From NCBI RefSeq assembly GCF_002646595.1, contig NZ_PDUD01000048.1:1-64000 (forward strand): a stretch of DNA of 64,000 nt, written 5' to 3'. The notes below the pieces were generated by a model. That model worked only from the letters and a program-made list of their open reading frames with translations. It had not been told where the DNA came from and made no database searches. Numbering within the stretch: position 1 is the stretch's first letter; every line of letters begins with the position of its first letter. This document shows positions 53,448 through 61,915 of this stretch, piece by piece. This DNA is from Flavilitoribacter nigricans DSM 23189 = NBRC 102662. Lineage in GTDB: Bacteria; Bacteroidota; Bacteroidia; Chitinophagales; Saprospiraceae. A program made the position numbers and the translations under genes.

Positions 53448-53482
53448 GCTTTCCAGATTTAAAGATGGAACGTATCCGGCCC

Positions 53483-54883
53483 TTAGCTATCTTCTTTGGA
53501 GACCGTATGGGGCAAACCGTATATTCTGATGACATGCAGTTCCGGTATTTCGCATTCCCAACCCAATTCATCCTTGAGCTTCACCCGCAGCGCATCAGCG
53601 GCCTGCGGTTCCCCGTGAACCAGGAAGACCTTTTCCGGTCGGTCACGTATGTTACTTAACCAGTTGATCAGTTCCCGTTGATCGGCGTGTCCCGAAAGGC
53701 CGTGCAGGCTTTTTATCCTGGCCTTAACCGGATAGTATTTACCGTAGATCTTAAGTTCGTGAGTCCCTTCCAGTAGTTGCCGGCCGCGAGTACCTTCCGC
53801 CTGATACCCAACCAGCAGGATGCAGGTTTCGGGTTTGTCCACGTATTGCGTCAGGTAGGTGAGCACCCGGCCGCCACTGACCATACCGCTGCCGGCAATA
53901 ATGATCTTCGGGCCTTTCCGGTCAATCACCTCCCAGGTTTCCCTGAATTCCTTTACCGTGTGGATGTATTTGCACATTTCGTCGCATTCCTCCTCGGATA
54001 ATTTGTGCCAGGAGCGGGAACGGTGAAACACTTCCAGCACATTCGCTCCCATGGGGCTATCCATAAAAACGGGCATATCGGGCATTTGCCCTTTCTTGCG
54101 AAGTTGCCACAACAAGTACATGAGGGTCTGGGTACGCTCTACGGCAAAACTGGGTATGATCAGAGTGCCTCCTTCGCGGAAAGTCTGCTCAATGGTTTCC
54201 AGCAAAAATTGCTGCGGATCTTCTGTAGGGTGCAGGCGGTTGCCGTAGGTGCTTTCCAGAAAAAGGATATCTGCGTTTTCCGGTTGTTTGGGTTTAAACA
54301 GCAAAGCATCCTGTTGGCGCCCGACATCACCCGAAAAAACCAAACGCTTCCCGGCAAGATCCAGCTCAATAAATGTGGCCCCGAGAATATGTCCTACGTA
54401 CTGAAAGCGTACTTTGATCTGTGGATCAAGTGTAATCCATTGGTCCGATTGGATCTCCTCGAAGCGGACCAGGGTCCGATCTACGTCTTTGAGGTCGTAT
54501 AGCGGCTGGGCCGGATGATGTCTGGAATAAGCTTTTTCATTGGCACGAGTTGCTTCCTCCTCCTGGATCTTGGCACTGTCGCGGAGGATGATCTCCGCAA
54601 CGTCGAGGGTAGGCCCGGTGCCGTAGATCTTTCCACGGAATCCGTTTTTCACCAAGCGGGGCAAATATCCCGTATGATCCAGGTGGGCATGGGTGAGCAA
54701 TACGGCATCAATGGTGGCCGCTTTCACGGGAAGATATTCCCAGTTGAGCTGACGTAATTTTTTAAGCCCCTGAAACAAGCCGCAGTCCACCATGATCTTT
54801 TTGCCCAAGGCTTCGATCAGGTACTTTGATCCGGTGACCGTCCCGGCAGCGCCGAGGAAAGATATTTGGAGGTATTCATTCAT
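53483..54883 (-). CDS. Beta-CASP metallo-beta-lactamase-fold ribonuclease-like protein
   Basis: 466 residues. The metal-binding motif THAHLDHTG (about residues 67-75), SGDVG, the beta-CASP insertion and the C-terminal HGLSGHADQREL and VFLVHGEPQ segments show a CPSF73/RNase-J-like exonuclease family (MBL-fold, beta-CASP). Members cut or trim RNA 5' or 3' ends. Start MNEYLQISFLGAAGTVTGSK is standard. It overlaps the ATP-cone gene by 4 bases, so both are co-translated. A role in RNA turnover under stress is possible. Confidence 0.85.
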   Translation of the reverse strand: MNEYLQISFLGAAGTVTGSKYLIEALGKKIMVDCGLFQGLKKLRQLNWEYLPVKAATIDAVLLTHAHLDHTGYLPRLVKNGFRGKIYGTGPTLDVAEIILRDSAKIQEEEATRANEKAYSRHHPAQPLYDLKDVDRTLVRFEEIQSDQWITLDPQIKVRFQYVGHILGATFIELDLAGKRLVFSGDVGRQQDALLFKPKQPENADILFLESTYGNRLHPTEDPQQFLLETIEQTFREGGTLIIPSFAVERTQTLMYLLWQLRKKGQMPDMPVFMDSPMGANVLEVFHRSRSWHKLSEEECDEMCKYIHTVKEFRETWEVIDRKGPKIIIAGSGMVSGGRVLTYLTQYVDKPETCILLVGYQAEGTRGRQLLEGTHELKIYGKYYPVKARIKSLHGLSGHADQRELINWLSNIRDRPEKVFLVHGEPQAADALRVKLKDELGWECEIPELHVIRIYGLPHTVSKEDS

Positions 54884-55737
54884 AATATTGGAGATTCAGG
54901 TTCACATAATAAGCGGACTTCTTGCTCGACCTTCTTTAACCTTGCTTCGGACACACCAACTGATCGCAACTGATTGAGATCCCGGTGCAATTCCCGGCAG
55001 AGCACCAGGCCCTGGTCCAGCAATTGCTGTTTTTCCTTTTTGGTTAAGGTAGTCAGACAAGTTAGCGGGTGTAAACCCGAGCGGTCGATGCGCTTTTTCA
55101 AGCTCTCTTTACGGGGATAGTTCCAGGAGATCAGGCGCAGGCCCGCACAATTACCGTATTGAATAGCTGCGTCGGTAAAGCGCGTGTTGGTCACGATCCA
55201 GCCTTGATGGAATTTATGATCGTGCCCCGGTCGCTGTTGCCACATCTTTTCTACATCCAGGAAACGGGCGTGGATATAAAGCGGGATCTTCACATCACAT
55301 TTGCGGTTCTGTTCGCTATGGTATTTACACTCGATCATAAAATGCTGCTCATCTTTCAGGGCAATTACATCGATCTCATGCGGTACACAATGCCCTTGCA
55401 CGATTTTTCCAACCTGGGTATCGTAACCTTCGAAATCCAATAGTTTCCCGACGTATTTTTCAAAGGGAAAGCCCGAAGGTCCCAATTCCATGATCGCTTT
55501 TTTCAGCTTGTACCTGGCGGCCATGTGCGGCGATGCTTTGCGAAGCAGTGAAAATGCTTTGCGATATATTTCCCGGGTACTGATGCCCGGGTAAAGCATT
55601 TTTTGGACCGCTTCTTCAATTTCGGGCATGGCGCTTGGAGGGGCACCGGCCCGTTTTAAGGAATGCTGTAGTTTTCCCAAATCGAAGGCTTCCTGCTTGC
55701 CCGAAGCTTTGGTTACAAAAAAGACGGTGTCTGCCAT
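54880..55737 (-). CDS. ATP-cone domain fused to a restriction-endonuclease-like nuclease
   Basis: 285 residues. Residues 1-~90 form an ATP-cone (FVTKASGKQEAFDLGKLQHSL, ISTREIYRKAFSLL), a nucleotide-sensing domain best known from ribonucleotide reductase. Residues ~91-~215 form a PD-(D/E)xK nuclease-like fold: Asp123 in HEIDVIAL, then Glu136-Cys-Lys138 in IECKYH. The C-terminal ~70 residues are helical and rich in Lys/Arg. It could cut nucleic acid under control of ATP or dATP levels. It is coupled to the beta-CASP gene by a 4-base overlap. Confidence 0.8.
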   Translation of the reverse strand: MADTVFFVTKASGKQEAFDLGKLQHSLKRAGAPPSAMPEIEEAVQKMLYPGISTREIYRKAFSLLRKASPHMAARYKLKKAIMELGPSGFPFEKYVGKLLDFEGYDTQVGKIVQGHCVPHEIDVIALKDEQHFMIECKYHSEQNRKCDVKIPLYIHARFLDVEKMWQQRPGHDHKFHQGWIVTNTRFTDAAIQYGNCAGLRLISWNYPRKESLKKRIDRSGLHPLTCLTTLTKKEKQQLLDQGLVLCRELHRDLNQLRSVGVSEARLKKVEQEVRLLCEPESPIL

Positions 55738-55770
55738 ACTGTTCAGGTCTCGATTATTTTTGAATAGCCT

Positions 55771-56820
55771 CTATACCAGATAGGATTGTTTAAAGTAATT
55801 GGGATAGATGAACAATGCCTTATTGGTGGTATTAATGGAATTGGGCCCCGATGTTTCGCTACCGGTCAAAGCCCGGACCGCGTCAATAGTTTCGGGGATC
55901 ACAATGGCCTGGTTATCGACCAGATAAGCGTAATACAGCTCATCTCCTTCCACTTTGAGCATGTCTTCCCAAAGCGCCACTTCGTACATGTCGCCGTGGG
56001 GGCGCCCCAGATCGAGCATTAATTCCTTTACGGCATTATTTGCTGAAAGACCATCCTCGTGTTGAATGAATGCAATTCGGGTGGAGCTACGGAATGCTTC
56101 CAGAACTTCTTCTTTCGAGGCTTTTCTGGACAGGCGAACCGTCCAGTAATGCAGATGGCTGAGCGTTTCCGGGACTTTTACGGCGGCGGTGACCACATCC
56201 AACTCAGGATCGACGCTTTGGGCATCCGGCCCCTGGTGGCTGGGGATCTCCGGTTCCGGCACAAGCGTATTCATAATGCCGTTGAGATGACTTTCCCAGG
56301 GATCGGTTGCCCGCCGCAGCAAAGTACCTCTAGCATTTTTCAACAGTCCGGCCCTTTTGAGCGCCGAAAGAGTCCGCACAATAGAGGTGGTATTACAAGA
56401 CACCACCCGGGTAGCCTCCCGGCCCAGGGCGCTCTCATAATTGGCTTCGGCTACAAAGGAATGACCGGCGACTTCGTGTTTTTCACCCCCCTGGACAATA
56501 AATTTTACGCCCGCCTTCCGGTACCTTTCCGCATTTTGAGCGCCAAATTTTTTTGGCGCACAATCTACGATCACATCCGCTTGTTTCAGCAGGTCTTCCA
56601 GAATACCGACTACTTCGATATTCGCTAATTTCATTTTTTCATAGGTTTCACCATTATAGGCATAAACCGGTATTTCTTTGGTATTGGCCACTTTGATCCG
56701 CCAGTCGGTTGCGACATCACAAATACCGATCAATTGCATATCCGGTTGAAGCATGATCGCATTCGCGACCCGTTTGCCGATGACGCCGTATCCGTTTACG
56801 GCTACTTTTATCTTTTTCAT
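55771..56820 (-). CDS. Archaeal-type (class II) glyceraldehyde-3-phosphate dehydrogenase
   Basis: 349 residues: NAD(P)-binding motif VNGYGVIGKRVANAI, active-site Cys142 in VVSCNTTSIVRTL, and the helix KEVLEAFRSSTRIAFIQHEDGLSA. Length and sequence follow the archaeal GAPDH family, unlike standard bacterial gapA. It oxidises glyceraldehyde-3-phosphate with NAD(P). Its position close to fbaB and AMP phosphorylase supports a separate glycolytic or gluconeogenic branch, possibly acquired by transfer. It begins a minus-strand group that goes into the ATP-cone and beta-CASP genes. Confidence 0.9.
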   Translation of the reverse strand: MKKIKVAVNGYGVIGKRVANAIMLQPDMQLIGICDVATDWRIKVANTKEIPVYAYNGETYEKMKLANIEVVGILEDLLKQADVIVDCAPKKFGAQNAERYRKAGVKFIVQGGEKHEVAGHSFVAEANYESALGREATRVVSCNTTSIVRTLSALKRAGLLKNARGTLLRRATDPWESHLNGIMNTLVPEPEIPSHQGPDAQSVDPELDVVTAAVKVPETLSHLHYWTVRLSRKASKEEVLEAFRSSTRIAFIQHEDGLSANNAVKELMLDLGRPHGDMYEVALWEDMLKVEGDELYYAYLVDNQAIVIPETIDAVRALTGSETSGPNSINTTNKALFIYPNYFKQSYLV

Positions 56821-56880
56821 AGTTTTGAATTTTACGAGCTTGTCTAAATTTCATCATCAAAAACGAATTTTAAACAAGCT

Positions 56881-57147
56881 CTAAGAGAAATCTTTACAGC
56901 ATCCCATTTGATTAGCATCGCCGGCTTGTTGAGGCTGGTTTTTAAGAATGGCCAGATAAAGACTTCGGTAATCAGCAGCAATTAAGTCGGCCACTTCTGA
57001 CGTCAGCTGAGGGTCGGAAATGACGAGCGTCAGCATCACCTCAAAAGCCTCCTGGAAAAACCGGCGATCATTTTCAAGTGCCTGAAAGAATTGGTTCTTT
57101 GTGCTACTTTCCCTAAGATGTTGATCATCAATTTCTGTAGTTTTCAT
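56881..57147 (-). CDS. Small hypothetical protein with C-terminal Cys pair
   Basis: 88 residues from ATG 57147 (MKTTEIDDQHLRE). Mostly alpha-helical (NDRRFFQEAFEVMLTLVISD, DLIAADYRSLYLAIL), with Cys-Cys in MGCCKDFS at the C-terminus. No signal peptide. The last residues could bind metal, in line with its His/Met-rich neighbours. No family recognised. The long frame from 57192 was rejected because it adds a low-quality N-terminus. Confidence 0.5.
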   Translation of the reverse strand: MKTTEIDDQHLRESSTKNQFFQALENDRRFFQEAFEVMLTLVISDPQLTSEVADLIAADYRSLYLAILKNQPQQAGDANQMGCCKDFS

Positions 57148-57231
57148 GATTCTTCTGTTTTTAAGTGACCTGCCGGTTCCGGCCTTTTCCAAGTCGCGGA
57201 AAAATGGCTGGTACGGCAGATTGAGAATTAT

Positions 57232-57681
57232 TTATTTAGGATGGACCAAATCGTGCATTGTTCTGAGTTCCATCATATCCTGGAATGTCGCCAGGTTATG
57301 TTGATACTCATGTGCTTCTGCGGTATGGATATGGCCTTGCTCTCCGTTCATCATACCGTGATCAATCATATTCCCGTTTTCATGATGATGATCGTCACCT
57401 ATATTGTTATGGCTATATTGGTTGTGCTGGTGATCGAACATTTCATCGTACCGATGGAATTGATGGTCGTAAAAATCTACGATTTCCAGATCGCAAGGAG
57501 TAGAAGCGTTGAAACAGCGTTCCAGAGATTCGTTGTAGAATCTGGCTTCCCCGTAGGCATCATGCATGCCTTCGATTGCCGCAATATCGCTGCCCGGCAT
57601 GATCTCAAAAAGATCGTCGCCGGACTGACAGGCGGTGAAGATCAGGCCCCCTGCAATTAGCATTAGGTGTAGTGTTTTCAT
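57232..57681 (-). CDS. His-rich exported lipoprotein, probably metal-binding
   Basis: 149 residues from ATG 57681 (MKTLHLMLIAGGLIFTACQ, a lipobox at the end). The mature part has a Cys pair (CFNASTPC) and about 16 His, concentrated in DHQHNQYSH and DDHHHENGN, with Met in between. This suggests capture of Cu, Zn or Ni in the periplasm. Similarity to named families is not clear. The frame extends 31 codons upstream to 57774, with no better start. Neighbouring genes encode SHOCT and Met-rich proteins of the same type. Confidence 0.6.
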   Translation of the reverse strand: MKTLHLMLIAGGLIFTACQSGDDLFEIMPGSDIAAIEGMHDAYGEARFYNESLERCFNASTPCDLEIVDFYDHQFHRYDEMFDHQHNQYSHNNIGDDHHHENGNMIDHGMMNGEQGHIHTAEAHEYQHNLATFQDMMELRTMHDLVHPK

Positions 57682-57770
57682 AATAAATTGATTGAACGGT
57701 AAAGAAATAAATGCTTTATCCCAGGTGATTTTGTTGGTATTCAGTTTGCTGTTTTTAAGAATTCTGCGAT

Positions 57771-57908
57771 TCATCCTCGGTTAAATTTGCCCGCCCCCTC
57801 GTGCTTCCAGTTGGTTTGTGCCGTAGCTGCCATTCCGAGGAAAAGACAAATAAGTACCAGTGCTGCGTGGAGTACATTTCTACTCCAGCAGAGAATTGAC
57901 AAGTTCAT
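57771..57908 (-). CDS. Small exported peptide of 45 residues (tentative)
   Basis: ATG at 57906-57908 opens a frame that reads MNLSILCWSRNVLHAALVLI, then LFLGMAATAQTNWKHEGAG, and stops at 57771-57773. A hydrophobic signal-like core ends with an AQ cleavage-type site, leaving a mature peptide of only about 16 residues. An A-rich leader precedes the start. It lies between the His-rich lipoprotein and SHOCT genes. No family is known; it may be spurious. Confidence 0.35.
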   Translation of the reverse strand: MNLSILCWSRNVLHAALVLICLFLGMAATAQTNWKHEGAGKFNRG

Positions 57909-57956
57909 CGCTGTGTTTTTTAATTAAGGAAGTAGATCCGGATTCAATCCTGTTTA

Positions 57957-58181
57957 TCATTCTTTCTCCAAAACTGCTTTGCGTTCTTTGTACTCTTCGG
58001 TAGATATTTCTCCTGCCGCATATCTTTTTTGGAGCATGTCAAGAGCTGACTCTTCTTTTGGGCCCCAATTTTTGTTTGGTATGGGCAACGGCAGGAAAAA
58101 GATCCATGCCAGGAGGACAATCCAGACAATCCACCAGATCAGGTGCATGCCCCAAAAATGATAACCGTTATAGAAATGCAT
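57957..58181 (-). CDS. SHOCT-domain membrane protein
   Basis: 74 residues. A single transmembrane helix (LIWWIVWIVLLAWIFFLPLP), then a short C-terminal SHOCT domain (ALDMLQKRYAAGEISTEEYKERKAVLE), a dimerisation or oligomerisation module typical of small inner-membrane proteins. Found often beside copper or metal genes. The N-terminus HFYNGYHFWGMH contains three His and one Met. No catalytic function. Confidence 0.8.
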   Translation of the reverse strand: MHFYNGYHFWGMHLIWWIVWIVLLAWIFFLPLPIPNKNWGPKEESALDMLQKRYAAGEISTEEYKERKAVLEKE

Positions 58182-58219
58182 GGCGATTAAATTTTGGTTA
58201 AATAATTTCGTACTAGTTT

Positions 58220-58732
58220 TTAGTGATGTCCATCTTCATGTGCATCCCCCGATGGATCCTTACCTGTCCCCTGTCCCTCCATCATCTGCATATCCATGGA
58301 CATTCCCTTGTCTTTCATCATCTGCATACAAGACTGCATACATTCTTCACTCATCATTCCCTCCTGCTGCATCATTTGCATCATGTGCCCCATCATATTG
58401 CCGTCTTTCATCATACCACTCATCATCTGCTGCATCATTTCGGGCCGGTCTTTCATCATTTGCATCATGTTGCCCTCAGCCGCCATCATGTTGCCCTCAG
58501 TCGCCATCATGTCCATCATCTGCTGATTGCCCTTCATCATCATCACGGCATGTTCGTTGGACATCATTTTGTTCATAAATTCAGTCATCAGTTCGTGATC
58601 CTCTAATATCGCGGCGAACACATGGTCTTTGGATTCCGCATTTTTCAGCATGGAATCCACGTTCGTTGGTTGGCTGCAACCGATCCAAAACAGGGCGGTT
58701 GCGGCGAAAGAAAAAAGCAGTATCTTTTTCAT
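58220..58732 (-). CDS. Met-rich exported lipoprotein, probably copper-binding
   Basis: 170 residues with a lipobox (FWIGCSQP). About 42 of 170 residues are Met, mostly in MM pairs spaced by two or three residues (for example MMQMMKD, MMSGMMKDG, GHMMQMM), plus two Cys (EECMQSC) and a His-rich end (HEDGHH). Met clusters bind Cu+ or Ag+ by thioether groups, so a periplasmic Cu sponge or carrier is likely. The repetitive Met codons also cause a His-rich shadow ORF on the other strand, which is not a gene. Confidence 0.75.
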   Translation of the reverse strand: MKKILLFSFAATALFWIGCSQPTNVDSMLKNAESKDHVFAAILEDHELMTEFMNKMMSNEHAVMMMKGNQQMMDMMATEGNMMAAEGNMMQMMKDRPEMMQQMMSGMMKDGNMMGHMMQMMQQEGMMSEECMQSCMQMMKDKGMSMDMQMMEGQGTGKDPSGDAHEDGHH

Positions 58733-58776
58733 GATTGTTAACTTATTGATGTCAATGAATGAGTATTATTTTTGAT

Positions 58777-59862
58777 TCAGGATCGTGTAACAGCTTTGTT
58801 GACCATGATCACTTCCGAGATATTTTCTGTGTCGAGTACACCGGCCAGTTCACCTTCCATGAAGACCGGAGAAAAGGAGATGCCGAGTTTGGCCATCATC
58901 TCATGGGCTTTGTCCAATCCCATTTCCGGACTTAATGCCGGGAAATCCTGCCTGGCAATGTTGCCGAGCGGTGCGCTTTTGCCCAATTCACTCAAGCCTC
59001 TGATAATTTCGTCCCTGGTGACGAACCCCATTAATCCGTTGTTCAGGGCAATCAAAAATTCTTTTTCCTGGCCGTTCAGCAGGTGCTCAACAGCCCTTTC
59101 AATGGGGTCGTCAGCGGATAGTAGAGTGTATTTTTTCATTAAGGCATCGCTTACTTTATACTTCGAGAGCACCGAACGCGTAGCTTCATAATTGGATTCG
59201 GCGCCTGCTCCCAGGAATACGAACAGGCCGATAAATACGAGCCATACGTTTGAGATCAGGCCCAGGAAAACAAAGCCTATGGCCAGGAACTGCCCGGTTC
59301 GGGCGGCAATCTCAGTGGCTTTTGCCCGATCGAATTTCATGGCAAGCAGCGCCCGCAGCACCCTGCCGCCATCCATCGGGAAAGCGGGAATGAGGTTAAA
59401 TACCGCCAGCAGGATATTCACCAAAAAGAGGTTATATAGAAAACTGGACGAGGACATATGCCCGTCGACATCCAGCAGACTGGGCATATCACCGGCTTGG
59501 CGGAGCACAAAAAACAGTACGATTGCAATCACCAGGTTCACAGCCGGACCGGCCAGGGCCACCCATAATTCCTGTATGGGCTTTTCCGGCATTTTCTCCA
59601 TGTTGGCTACCCCGCCGATCGGGAGCAGCATAATATTTTTCGTAGTAATGCCGTAGCGTTTCCCCGTCAGGGCATGTCCCAACTCGTGCAACAGGACACA
59701 GGCAAACAGCACCAGGATGAAGACAACCCCTACGAGGCTCTGCTCCCAGCCGTGTCCCATGCTGAGATGACTAAACAGTATCCAGGCAATCAGGATGAGG
59801 AAGGTCCAATGAACAAAAACCTCTATACCTGATATGCGTCCGAGGCTAAGTGACCATTTCAT
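58777..59862 (-). CDS. Site-2 protease (M50) with tandem CBS domains
   Basis: 361 residues. Zinc site HELGHAL in a transmembrane helix (about residues 61-67), the second ligand motif NLIPAFPMDGGRV (about 157-169), several other helices and two CBS domains in the C-terminal 140 residues. These enzymes cut membrane-embedded substrates, such as anti-sigma factors, and the CBS part may sense nucleotide. It lies 18 bases from NDH-2, so both may be co-expressed. The substrate is unknown. Confidence 0.9.
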   Translation of the reverse strand: MKWSLSLGRISGIEVFVHWTFLILIAWILFSHLSMGHGWEQSLVGVVFILVLFACVLLHELGHALTGKRYGITTKNIMLLPIGGVANMEKMPEKPIQELWVALAGPAVNLVIAIVLFFVLRQAGDMPSLLDVDGHMSSSSFLYNLFLVNILLAVFNLIPAFPMDGGRVLRALLAMKFDRAKATEIAARTGQFLAIGFVFLGLISNVWLVFIGLFVFLGAGAESNYEATRSVLSKYKVSDALMKKYTLLSADDPIERAVEHLLNGQEKEFLIALNNGLMGFVTRDEIIRGLSELGKSAPLGNIARQDFPALSPEMGLDKAHEMMAKLGISFSPVFMEGELAGVLDTENISEVIMVNKAVTRS

Positions 59863-59880
59863 GATTCTCCATTTTAATTC

Positions 59881-61203
59881 TCAGGTTTGTTCTACCTTGG
59901 TTTGTTGAGGTTTAAATTCCCGAATGATCAGCCTGTTCGCTTTTTCGTAATTCAAGTAGCGGATGATCCAGTTAATGCCCACCATCAATTTGTTTTTGAA
60001 CCCGGTGATGGAAAACAAATGCACCGTGGACCACAACACCCAGGCTAACTTGCCTTTCCAGACAGATCCTCCGATCTTAGCCACTGCGTTTCTCTTGCCG
60101 ATGGTAGCCATACTGCCTTTGTCCCGGTAGTGAAACGCTGTTTTAAAAGTCCCGTGTCTGATCAGGTGAAGGAGGTTTTCTGCCAATAGCTTTCCCTGCT
60201 GAATAGCCACCTGAGCCACCATTGGGTGACCTTGAGGCCATTCTTCGTCGGTCATGGCAGCTATATCGCCGATGGTAAAAACATGGCGGCAGCCCTCTAC
60301 CTGATTAAAAGGATCGACTTTAAGTCGCCGGCCTTTTGTGCCACTTTCGGGAGCGAGACCCTCCGGGGCGGCCCCTTTAACCCCGGCAGTCCAGATTAAA
60401 GTCTTAGCTAATAGTGTTTGGTTGTCGGCCAGCAGGACTTCGCTGCCGGTATAGCCTTGCACGGTAGTGTTCAGTCGGATCTCCACTTCCAGTTGGGAAA
60501 GCGTCCGGAAGGCATGGTCTGAGGCCGCTTCGGGCATAGTACCCAGCAGGCGGTCCGTGGCTTCCACCAGATAGACCTTCATCCATTCTTCAGCGATCTC
60601 CGGATAGTCCTTGCGCAACAGGTAGCGTCTGAATTCAGAAAGGGCGCCTGCCAGCTCAACGCCGGCAGGGCCACCCCCGACTATAACGAAATTGGTTAGG
60701 GCTTCTTTTTCATTTTGGTCGCAGGTAATGGCGGCTGCTTCGAGGTTTTGCAGTACCCAACTGCGAATATCGAGCGCATCGCGAATATCCTTCAGTCCGA
60801 CACTATTTCGGGCCACGTCCTCCAAACCAAAATAATTGGTGACGCTTCCGGTAGCAATTACCAGGTAATCATACTGCACCCAGCCGATATCCGTAAAGAC
60901 CCTCCGGCTATCCGGATCAACGCGGTTTACTTCGGCCAGCCGATAGATCAGATTGCGATATCCCTGGAACAGTTTTCTAATTGGAGTAACAATAGAATCC
61001 GGTTCCAGACCGGCAATAGCTACCTGGTACAGCAGAGGTTGGAACTGATGAAAATTGTTCTTATCCAGTAAAACCAACTGCACCGGACTGTTGTGCAACT
61101 TTTTGATCAGGTTGATCCCGGCAAAACCTGCCCCAATCACCACGATGCGGGGCAGGTCTGTAGCCGGAAGACAAAGGGAACTATATGGACACTGACTGAC
61201 CAT
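59881..61203 (-). CDS. Type II NADH dehydrogenase (NDH-2) / FAD-dependent oxidoreductase
   Basis: 440 residues from ATG 61203 (an upstream TTG at 61209 is in frame). Two Rossmann domains: VVIGAGFAGINLIKKL for FAD (about residue 22) and IVGGGPAGVELAGALSE for NADH. C-terminal region has a TVHLFSITGFKNKLMVGINW amphipathic end for membrane attachment. It oxidises NADH and reduces quinone without pumping protons, which fits a stress-tolerant respiratory chain along with Mqo. The start overlaps the stop of the lycopene-cyclase-like gene by 23 bases. Confidence 0.85.
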   Translation of the reverse strand: MVSQCPYSSLCLPATDLPRIVVIGAGFAGINLIKKLHNSPVQLVLLDKNNFHQFQPLLYQVAIAGLEPDSIVTPIRKLFQGYRNLIYRLAEVNRVDPDSRRVFTDIGWVQYDYLVIATGSVTNYFGLEDVARNSVGLKDIRDALDIRSWVLQNLEAAAITCDQNEKEALTNFVIVGGGPAGVELAGALSEFRRYLLRKDYPEIAEEWMKVYLVEATDRLLGTMPEAASDHAFRTLSQLEVEIRLNTTVQGYTGSEVLLADNQTLLAKTLIWTAGVKGAAPEGLAPESGTKGRRLKVDPFNQVEGCRHVFTIGDIAAMTDEEWPQGHPMVAQVAIQQGKLLAENLLHLIRHGTFKTAFHYRDKGSMATIGKRNAVAKIGGSVWKGKLAWVLWSTVHLFSITGFKNKLMVGINWIIRYLNYEKANRLIIREFKPQQTKVEQT

Positions 61204-61903
61204 TTGCAATTTCTTTTGGGTTCAAGGTATACCAGTAAACGTGCTCATACAAACCGGACCAGTACATGCCGAAGCTAAAGGCAAACATCAATTCTTCCAT
61301 AGGGATACCGGCTAATTTGATACCGGTGAGGTCGGCCAGGTTCCAGTATGCATCTACATAACTTGGAAAGACCAATAGCAAGCTGCCGAAGTAAACAAAG
61401 TAAAGCCCGGTAAACAGGAGTCCCCCTATCCAGATCTTGGCCTTTAGATCGGGTCGACAATAAAGGGTAGCTACTGCGCCAAGAAACAGTGCAATCACTC
61501 CGCTGTAGATCGGGTTCAAGCTGGTGAATACCAATAGTACTGTGAAAATCGCCGCTGGAAGAAACAATATGATCCGGTGAAGTTGATGACGGCCATGAAG
61601 CTTGTCGCTATCAATCATGGGGCTTATGCTCATCGGATAAACCAATCGGTACAGCACTACACCCAAACCTCCAATAGCGAAAGAAAAAAGAAGGCTTTCT
61701 ATATCGAAGCCGGTTTTATTAGCCAGGTCAAATAAAGATGGAGGAGCCCAGTATTCCGGTACAAAAAGTGGCTCGGTCAGTCCAAAGAACATGGTGACCC
61801 AGCTGATTTGCAGCATCTCCTTTCGGAAATCGGGCTTCCTCCAATAAACTAAACCCCAAAGGCCCAATATTAATATTGACCATATTAGCCAGGCAAATTT
61901 CAT
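61181..61903 (-). CDS. Lycopene-cyclase-domain-like membrane protein
   Basis: 240 residues and about seven transmembrane helices. The segment GIPMEELMFAFSFGMYWSG contains the PxEE motif seen in heterodimeric (CrtYc/d, CarR) lycopene cyclases and related proteins. A second FVPEYWAPPSLF segment is also family-like. No other carotenoid gene is visible in the window, so an actual cyclase activity is uncertain. It overlaps NDH-2 (23 bases) and lies 12 bases from the carbohydrate-binding-fold gene. Confidence 0.65.
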   Translation of the reverse strand: MKFAWLIWSILILGLWGLVYWRKPDFRKEMLQISWVTMFFGLTEPLFVPEYWAPPSLFDLANKTGFDIESLLFSFAIGGLGVVLYRLVYPMSISPMIDSDKLHGRHQLHRIILFLPAAIFTVLLVFTSLNPIYSGVIALFLGAVATLYCRPDLKAKIWIGGLLFTGLYFVYFGSLLLVFPSYVDAYWNLADLTGIKLAGIPMEELMFAFSFGMYWSGLYEHVYWYTLNPKEIANGQSVSI

Positions 61904-61915
61904 CTAGCGTATTAC

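Noticed and set aside
57241-57660. 139-residue plus ORF opposite the His-rich lipoprotein
   Set aside because: Hydrophobic Met/Val-rich run arises from His codons (CAT/CAC reading as ATG/GTG) of the opposite strand.
58300-58560. Repeat-like pattern that might suggest a CRISPR array
   Set aside because: It is the Met-codon repetition within a coding gene; spacing is irregular and there are no unique spacers.
58223-58606. 127-residue His-rich ORF on the plus strand
   Set aside because: It is the antisense image of the Met-rich lipoprotein: ATG codons read backward give CAT (His). The minus strand has a signal peptide and start context; the plus frame has none.
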